NCBI GenBank assembly: GCA_001940645.1
Contig: MDVS01000108.1
Coordinates: 1 to 10,809 of the forward strand
Source: Candidatus Heimdallarchaeota archaeon LC_3
GTDB lineage: Archaea > Asgardarchaeota > Heimdallarchaeia > Hodarchaeales > LC-3
Direction of reading: 5' to 3'
DNA length: 10,809 nt
Shown here: piece after piece, positions 6,781-10,809 of the stretch
Position numbering within the stretch: position 1 is the first letter of the stretch
How the letters are laid out: the number at the start of each line of letters is the position of its first letter
Translations under genes and position numbers: made by a program
The notes under the pieces: model-generated
What the model was told of the DNA's origin: nothing
Databases searched by the model: none
What the model saw: the letters and a program-made list of their open reading frames with translations, nothing else

Positions 6781-6797
6781 GAAACATTTAAATAAGG
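6781..6797 (+). promoter_or_regulatory. Candidate TATA box of the lectin gene
   Basis: GAAACATTTAAATAAGG combines a purine-rich upstream element with an archaeal TATA-like core. It would give a leader of about 75-80 bases. A GAGGT lies about 15 bases before the ATG at 6893, further than ideal. Confidence 0.4.
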
Positions 6798-6892
6798 ATG
6801 CCATTTATTTCACCAAACTTAAAATGGAGTTGAGTTTAGCTGAAATCTATATTTTGTATTTTCAAAAGCAACAGAGGTTATGAGTCAGTATA

Positions 6893-8494
6893 ATGATAAA
6901 AAAATTGCTTGTTTTTTTAATTATAATCAATTTAGGAAGTTTTTTCAATAATAACGAGTTTATATTACTTAATTCATATCAAACTGGTTCTGAAAATGAT
7001 AAATTATTGGTTCATTCCTTTATTGATCAAATGTATAAAACTTCCTCCCAAAGTAGTCCAACTCAATCATCTGAGGAATTTTTTAATTTTTCTCTCTATC
7101 AGTTCTTTCCAAATTCTGTAACCTGGCAACAAGCTAAATTACATTGTGAAGATTTACAATTGAATTTAGTTACTATATCTAGTACAGAAGAAAATTTCTT
7201 TTTAACCAATTTAGCTGAGGGTAGAGATATATGGATTGGATTTACTGATGAAGAAAATGAAGGTAATTGGCAATGGATAACTGGAGAACCTATAATTTAC
7301 ACAAATTGGAATGAAGGACAACCTGATGACTGGGGAGATGGAGAAGATCATGCTGTTTTAGGCGGAGAAGAATTATGGAATGATATAGGTCCACAACAAG
7401 GATTAAATCAAGAAAATCCTTATGTATGTGAATCACAACAATCACTCAACGATACCCAATTATCTACTGGATCTTTTAATTCTTCTTATTACAGGGTTTT
7501 CTACACACCAATGACATGGGAACAAGCTAAAATAAATTGTGAAGATTTACAGTTTCATTTAGTTACTATAACAAGTCCAGAAGAGAATTTATTTATAAAT
7601 AATTTAACAAAATATATTTCTATATGGTTAGGATTAACAGATGAGGATAATGAGGGTGAATGGGTATGGATAACTGGAGAACTTTTAGTTTATACGAATT
7701 GGGAAGGCGATGAGCCTAATGACAGTGGAATTGGTGAAGATTATGCTGAAATGTTTGGCTTCGGTTGGAATGATAATGGTGGTCCTGCCGATTATGAACT
7801 GAAGATCTTATCTGTATGTGAAACAAAAGATAGTGATCAAGATGAAATTCCAGATCATATTGAAGTTCAAATTGGACTTGATCCATATAAAAATGATACT
7901 AATGAAGATCTTGATGGAGATGGCATGCTAAACCTATGGGAATATGAAATGAGACTGAATTTAACTATTAATGATGCTGATAATGATCTGGATCAAGATG
8001 GATTATCGAATCTTGAGGAATACGAATTAGGTACGTCACCCCGCGTAAGAGATACTGATCAGGATGGGATGGATGATCAATGGGAGTTTAAAATGAATCT
8101 TAATCCGTTGAAAAATGATGCTGAAGATGATAAGGATGGTGATTTGATCTCAAATTTCGTTGAATATACCCAAAAAAGTAATGCAAATAATTTTTGGAAT
8201 GTCCCATTTTTTAAATCCGAATTTCCTTTTATTTACTTAAGTCTTCCACTTTTATTAATTCCAGTTATACTTGCAATTTTTTCAGTTATGGGAGGAGGAT
8301 TAGGTTTTGTCATTAAAAATAACAAAATTAGAAGATTGTTTGAAGATACTAATGCTCCTGATTATGAAACTGCATTATTAATCAGAAAAGGAAAATTTTT
8401 CGATTATGAGGAATTTAAATTAGCAAAAGAAATGAATCTAACAACAGTAGAAGATTACAAATTTGTATTAGAGTTAAAGGAGCTTGAGAAATAA
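6893..8494 (+). CDS. Membrane-anchored protein with two C-type-lectin domains and acidic calcium-binding-like repeats
   Basis: 533 residues. The N-terminus (MIKKLLVFLIIINLGSFF) is a signal peptide. C-type-lectin domain 1 spans about 66-180: Cys85, WIG at 114-116, QPD at 143-145, WND at 162-164 and Cys179. Domain 2 spans about 198-310: Cys216, WLG at 245-247, EPN at 274-276, WND at 292-294 and Cys309. QPD is the galactose-type and EPN the mannose-type sugar-binding motif of animal lectins. Each domain keeps only the outer disulfide pair. Residues 313-425 hold five Asp-rich units such as DSDQDEIPD, DLDGDGMLN and DTDQDGMDD, like thrombospondin-3 or dockerin-type calcium loops. A membrane helix follows at about 446-475, then a 58-residue charged inner tail with no enzyme motif. 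The likely role is calcium-dependent glycan or protein binding at the cell surface. Its stop codon touches a TPR relic in the same frame. Confidence 0.85.
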   Translation: MIKKLLVFLIIINLGSFFNNNEFILLNSYQTGSENDKLLVHSFIDQMYKTSSQSSPTQSSEEFFNFSLYQFFPNSVTWQQAKLHCEDLQLNLVTISSTEENFFLTNLAEGRDIWIGFTDEENEGNWQWITGEPIIYTNWNEGQPDDWGDGEDHAVLGGEELWNDIGPQQGLNQENPYVCESQQSLNDTQLSTGSFNSSYYRVFYTPMTWEQAKINCEDLQFHLVTITSPEENLFINNLTKYISIWLGLTDEDNEGEWVWITGELLVYTNWEGDEPNDSGIGEDYAEMFGFGWNDNGGPADYELKILSVCETKDSDQDEIPDHIEVQIGLDPYKNDTNEDLDGDGMLNLWEYEMRLNLTINDADNDLDQDGLSNLEEYELGTSPRVRDTDQDGMDDQWEFKMNLNPLKNDAEDDKDGDLISNFVEYTQKSNANNFWNVPFFKSEFPFIYLSLPLLLIPVILAIFSVMGGGLGFVIKNNKIRRLFEDTNAPDYETALLIRKGKFFDYEEFKLAKEMNLTTVEDYKFVLELKELEK

Positions 8495-8749
8495 TTTAGT
8501 ATTAAATCTAGGTTAGAGACCCTTCAAGCGAATTTCGATAAAGCAAGTGATTTTCTTCATGAGGCTGAGCAAGTTATTGCAGATAGAGAATACAATTTTC
8601 TAGAAAAGAAAATAGTTGATGAAATTAATACTTTTCAGACAACGTTAAAGAGATCCACATTTACAACGGATGATGCTACTCTAAGGGAAAAATTGGAATT
8701 ATTACACTTAGAGAATTATCTATCAGAAGCAAAAAAAGTAATAAAATAA
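8495..8749 (+). pseudogene. TPR-family protein, C-terminal fragment (module copy D)
   Basis: 84 open codons from the end of a TPR protein: FSIKSRLETLQANFDKASDF, then ADREYNFLEKK, KRSTFTTDDATLREKLEL and HLENYLSEAKKVIK, ending with TAA at 8747-8749. It begins immediately after the lectin stop codon (8492-8494) and in the same frame, has no start codon or ribosome-binding site, and lacks about the first 80 percent of the gene. It is closer to the fragment at 5217-5713 than to that at 3500-3826. The facing longin-like relic starts 38 bases beyond its stop. Confidence 0.75.
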
Positions 8750-9123
8750 ATGAAAAGAGAATTAGAAACTGAAGAAAATAAAGAAATTTAAAGTAATTTA
8801 TTTGATTTCGGTAATAATCGGTGATATTTAAGGACCTCAAAGATTTTATCTTCGAAAGAGGAGAAAATTTTAGTGTTAATCACTTTATTAGTCCTAAAAA
8901 AAGAAATAAATCTGAAAAGGAAACTATTATGAATATTTTTTAACACTTTTCTAATCAATTTATCTTTGACCTCCTTAGTAGTTTCTAGACAAACAATGAA
9001 ATTATTGTCATAAAAATAATTAAGTTTGTTATCACCCATAGTAATAGGTTCAATATTACCTTCATCAAGCCCAGTAAAGGAAGAAAAATTGAGTAAGGAA
9101 GCGGTAATACCACCAATAATGTT
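8504..9123. repeat. Duplicated block, copy D (partner at 3581-4200)
   Basis: Colinear and gap-free with 3581-4200. The right end is sharp: at 9124 copy C continues into the N-terminal codons of the longin-like gene, while copy D switches to unrelated sequence. The break falls at AATGTTTCAA (9118-9127), which is the reverse complement of the first part of the 19-base repeat. Confidence 0.85.
8788..9123 (-). pseudogene. Longin-like gene, 5'-truncated (module copy D)
   Basis: The minus strand reads NIIGGITASLLNFSSFTGL, GNIEPITMGDNKLNYFYDNN and onward to YHRLLPKSNKLL, with a stop at 8788-8790. This is the protein of 3865-4254 without its first 17 residues. A TGA at 9124-9126 closes the frame directly upstream. 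The only start is the internal ATG at 9037-9039, which would leave 83 residues and half the fold. About 14 base differences from copy C change roughly eight amino acids, a ratio that suggests loose or no selection on this copy. Confidence 0.75.
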
Positions 9124-9176
9124 TCAAATATGTCTCCTCCTTTTTCTCCAATAAACCAGATTAATTACCATTAGGG

Positions 9177-9228
9177 ATGTTATACTAATAACATGAAATA
9201 ATAGGTAAAAAAATCAGAAATCTTCTGA
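9177..9228. promoter_or_regulatory. Two small hairpins upstream of the methyltransferase gene
   Basis: ATGTTAT-ACTA-ATAACAT (9177-9194) has 7-base arms, and TCAGAA-ATC-TTCTGA (9214-9228) has 6-base arms. They lie in a 284-base gap without a gene, 180-230 bases before the methyltransferase start. They could be regulator sites or transcript-end hairpins. A further TATA-like CTATATAAAG is present near 9279-9288. Confidence 0.3.
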
Positions 9229-9368
9229 CTATTCCTCCACATCCCCTTTTTAAGTAGGTAAAACTATCAACGTGATTTCTATATAAAGAATCAGGAAATT
9301 AGATTACAAATAACAGAACCTCGTAAATCTACGTAAAAAATTATCCTATCAATTGAATAATCGAAAAA

Positions 9369-9380
9369 TTAATATATAAG
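9369..9380 (+). promoter_or_regulatory. Candidate TATA box of the methyltransferase gene
   Basis: TTAATATATAAG, preceded by an A-rich CGAAAAA element, lies 28-39 bases before the ATG at 9408. This is the classical archaeal spacing for a very short leader. It is the best-placed promoter in the window. Confidence 0.55.
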
Positions 9381-9407
9381 ATTTTCATCATAGGTAAGTG
9401 ATTTATT

Positions 9408-10472
9408 ATGAGCTCATTAGATGAAGAGAAAGCCGAAGCTTTTTCCAATCGATATATAGAATTACTAAATGGTTCCGCTATGATTTTGATGACATCACTA
9501 GGTCATCAAACAGGTCTGTTTGATGTTATGGCTAATTTACCTTCATCGACTTCAGATGAAATAGCATCAAAGGCGGATTTAAACGAGAGATATGTTCGTG
9601 AATGGTTAGGAGCTATGGTGACTGGAAAATTCGTAAATTATGATCCAAACGCGAAAACATATTATTTACCTCCTGAACATAGTGCAATATTAACCAGATC
9701 TGTTTCTCCGGATAATTTAGCAGTCTCCTCACAATGGATTCCTCTATTGGGGAGTGTTGAATCAAAAATAATCGATGCGTTCAAAAACGGAGGAGGAGTT
9801 CCTTATTCGGAGTTTAAAAAATTTCATAAAGTCATGGCTGAAGAAAGCCTTCAAACAGTAGTTTCTGCGCTTCATGAACACATATTACCTTTGGTACCTA
9901 ACGGAATTAAAATTTTAGATGAGGGAATCGATGTCCTCGACATAGGGTGTGGTAGTGGTTATGCTCTCTTTGAAATGGCAAAGACTTATCCCAATAGTAA
10001 ATTTTCAGGTCTTGATATTTCAGAAGAAGCGATAACTAAAGCTCAAACATTAACAAAAAAAGAAGGCCTGTCAAATCTAAAATTTGAAATTAAAGACATT
10101 AGTAATTTGAATATAATAGAAAATTTTGACCTCATAACTGCATTTGATGTCATCCATGATCAGAGAGCCCCAAATAAAGTCTTAAAAGAAATTTACGGAG
10201 CTTTAAAAGCTGATGGCACATTTTTAATGCAAGACATTTCAGGGACAAGTTATTTAGAAAAAGATGTCGACCATATCCTCGGACCTTTACTTTATGCTAC
10301 TTCTACTATGCATTGTATGACTGTATCATTATCCCAAGGTGGAGAAGGATTAGGAACAATGTGGGGAGTTAAAACAGCTGAAGAGTATATAAAAAATGCA
10401 GGATTTTCATCCATAATAGTAAATGAACTTGAACATGACCCGATGAACGTTTTCTTTGTAATTTCAAAATAA
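9408..10472 (+). CDS. Class I SAM-dependent methyltransferase with N-terminal winged helix (Rv2258c-like)
   Basis: 354 residues, cytoplasmic. Residues 20-100 form a winged-helix dimerisation domain (GHQTGLFDVMANL, SSTSDEIASKADLNERYVRE, WLGAMVTGKFV), as in O-methyltransferase and Rv2258c-type families. The Rossmann domain carries motif I VLDIGCGSGYALFEMA (176-191) for SAM, GLDIS (201-205) with the ribose-binding acid, and FDLITAFDVIHDQRAP (240-255). Near the end, MHCMTVSLSQGGEGLGTMWG (301-320) is a signature of this subgroup. The substrate cannot be told from sequence; small molecules are usual. The start at ATG 9408 follows a good TATA box, with AGGTA 13 bases upstream. No operon partner is present. 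The gene is flanked on both sides by longin-like module copies (ending 9123, beginning 10523), as though inserted between them. Confidence 0.9.
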   Translation: MSSLDEEKAEAFSNRYIELLNGSAMILMTSLGHQTGLFDVMANLPSSTSDEIASKADLNERYVREWLGAMVTGKFVNYDPNAKTYYLPPEHSAILTRSVSPDNLAVSSQWIPLLGSVESKIIDAFKNGGGVPYSEFKKFHKVMAEESLQTVVSALHEHILPLVPNGIKILDEGIDVLDIGCGSGYALFEMAKTYPNSKFSGLDISEEAITKAQTLTKKEGLSNLKFEIKDISNLNIIENFDLITAFDVIHDQRAPNKVLKEIYGALKADGTFLMQDISGTSYLEKDVDHILGPLLYATSTMHCMTVSLSQGGEGLGTMWGVKTAEEYIKNAGFSSIIVNELEHDPMNVFFVISK

Positions 10473-10507
10473 TATCTCAAAATTACTCCTTCTTGATAAC
10501 ATCGAGC

Positions 10508-10526
10508 TGTTGAAACATTTCATTAC
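10508..10526 (+). repeat. 19-base repeat, copy 2, at a module break
   Basis: TGTTGAAACATTTCATTAC, identical to 6555-6573. Its right end is exactly where module copy E begins: from 10526 the sequence follows CGGTAATAATCGG of the other copies, while the TTTGATTT that precedes it elsewhere is replaced by this repeat. The longin-like stop codon (10523-10525) is created by the join. Confidence 0.7.
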
Positions 10527-10809
10527 GGTAATAATCGGTGATACTTAAGAACCTCAAAGATTTTATCTTTGAAAGAGGAAAAGATTTTAGTGTTAATCAC
10601 TTTATTAGTCCTAAAAAAAGAAACAAATCTGAAAAGGAAACTATTATGAATATTTTTTAACACTTTTCTAATCAATTTATCTTTAACCTCCTTAGTAGTT
10701 TCTAGACAAACAATGAAATTATTGTCATAAAAATAATTAAGTTTACGATCACCCATAGTAATAGTATCAATATTACCTTCATCAAGCCCAGTAATTGAAG
10801 AAAAATTGA
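10523..10809 (-). CDS. Longin-like protein, partial at the window edge (module copy E)
   Basis: The minus strand is open from the window end and reads NFSSITGLDEGNIDTITMG, DRKLNYFYDNNFIVCLETTK, onward to YHRLLP. It is gap-free with copy C at an offset of 6640 and nearly identical. The C-terminus is shorter by six residues (KSNKLL lost), because the join with the 19-base repeat gives an early TAA. The N-terminal part lies outside the window, so whether this is a working gene cannot be decided. The core residues match copy C, including DRK, where copy D has DNK, so it could be functional. No TPR-side tail is found left of it; the methyltransferase stop is 50 bases away. Confidence 0.6.
   Translation of the reverse strand, partial: NFSSITGLDEGNIDTITMGDRKLNYFYDNNFIVCLETTKEVKDKLIRKVLKNIHNSFLFRFVSFFRTNKVINTKIFSSFKDKIFEVLKYHRLLP

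Larger units (their letters stand above)
6467..6892. other. Intergenic stretch before the lectin gene
   Basis: Besides the 19-base repeat (6555-6573) and the lectin promoter (about 6781-6797), no intact gene is seen. On the minus strand two open runs (about 6677-6788, 36 codons starting MFPYFWLYKDQYTLILTLVQ; and a run ending PDLDIPDTNLELGDNH near 6640) overlap in different frames and could be one decayed gene. I do not recognise it. Confidence 0.4.

Noticed and set aside
6610..6788. Two short overlapping minus-strand open runs ahead of the lectin gene
   Set aside because: 36 and about 20 codons in different frames, with no ribosome-binding site and no recognised motif. They may be chance in AT-rich DNA.
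3500..9123. Insertion sequence or composite transposon built on the repeated block
   Set aside because: No transposase or integrase coding sequence is present, the block ends carry no terminal inverted repeats, and I see no target-site duplications. The block encodes host-type TPR and longin-like segments.
1..10809. CRISPR array, tRNA or rRNA genes
   Set aside because: No short regularly spaced repeats, no cloverleaf with a T-loop (GGTTCRAA) pattern and no rRNA-like stretch were noticed on either strand.

Overview
The window is an A+T-rich stretch of accessory DNA. It most likely comes from an archaeon, and my best guess is an Asgard (Heimdallarchaeia-like) genome. The reasons are TATA-type promoters with short leaders, an expanded family of long tetratricopeptide-repeat (TPR) proteins, and a small protein family that looks like a longin fold, as found beside small GTPases in Asgard archaea. 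This placement is inference; no rRNA or other phylogenetic marker is present. TGG is the tryptophan codon and TGA is used as a normal stop.

Layout, left to right: the 3' part of a ketopantoate reductase gene (panE) broken by an in-frame TGA; a complete TPR protein gene on the minus strand; an untranslated stretch holding a decayed tail of the longin-like gene; a DsrE-like gene (minus) behind a perfect palindrome; a TPR C-terminal fragment (plus) facing a longin-like gene (minus); a redoxin with an unusual C-G-C motif (plus); a second TPR fragment with a frameshift and a nonsense codon; an OsmC-like gene (plus); a large membrane-anchored protein with two C-type-lectin domains and acidic calcium-binding-like repeats (plus); a third TPR fragment facing a truncated longin-like copy; a winged-helix SAM-dependent methyltransferase (plus); and another longin-like copy (minus) running off the right edge.

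The main signal is a recurring convergent module: the 3' end of a TPR-family gene on one strand facing the 3' end of a longin-like gene on the other, with about 38 bases between the stop codons. All or part of it occurs at about 495-632, 2489-2638, 3500-4254, 5217-5770, 8495-9123 and 10523-10809. The copies align colinearly without gaps, apart from one-base indels in the most decayed ones. Unrelated single genes (panE, DsrE, redoxin, OsmC, lectin, methyltransferase) sit between the copies. At 495-632 both flanking genes end inside the module. The arrangement resembles a cassette array or a site of repeated recombination, but no integrase or transposase is visible here.

By function, DsrE-like, redoxin and OsmC-like proteins all handle thiols, persulfides or peroxides and could serve one redox or sulfur-stress role, though each seems to have its own promoter. 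The lectin-like protein points to binding of glycans at the cell surface. PanE would belong to coenzyme A synthesis but is probably inactive if the sequence is correct.
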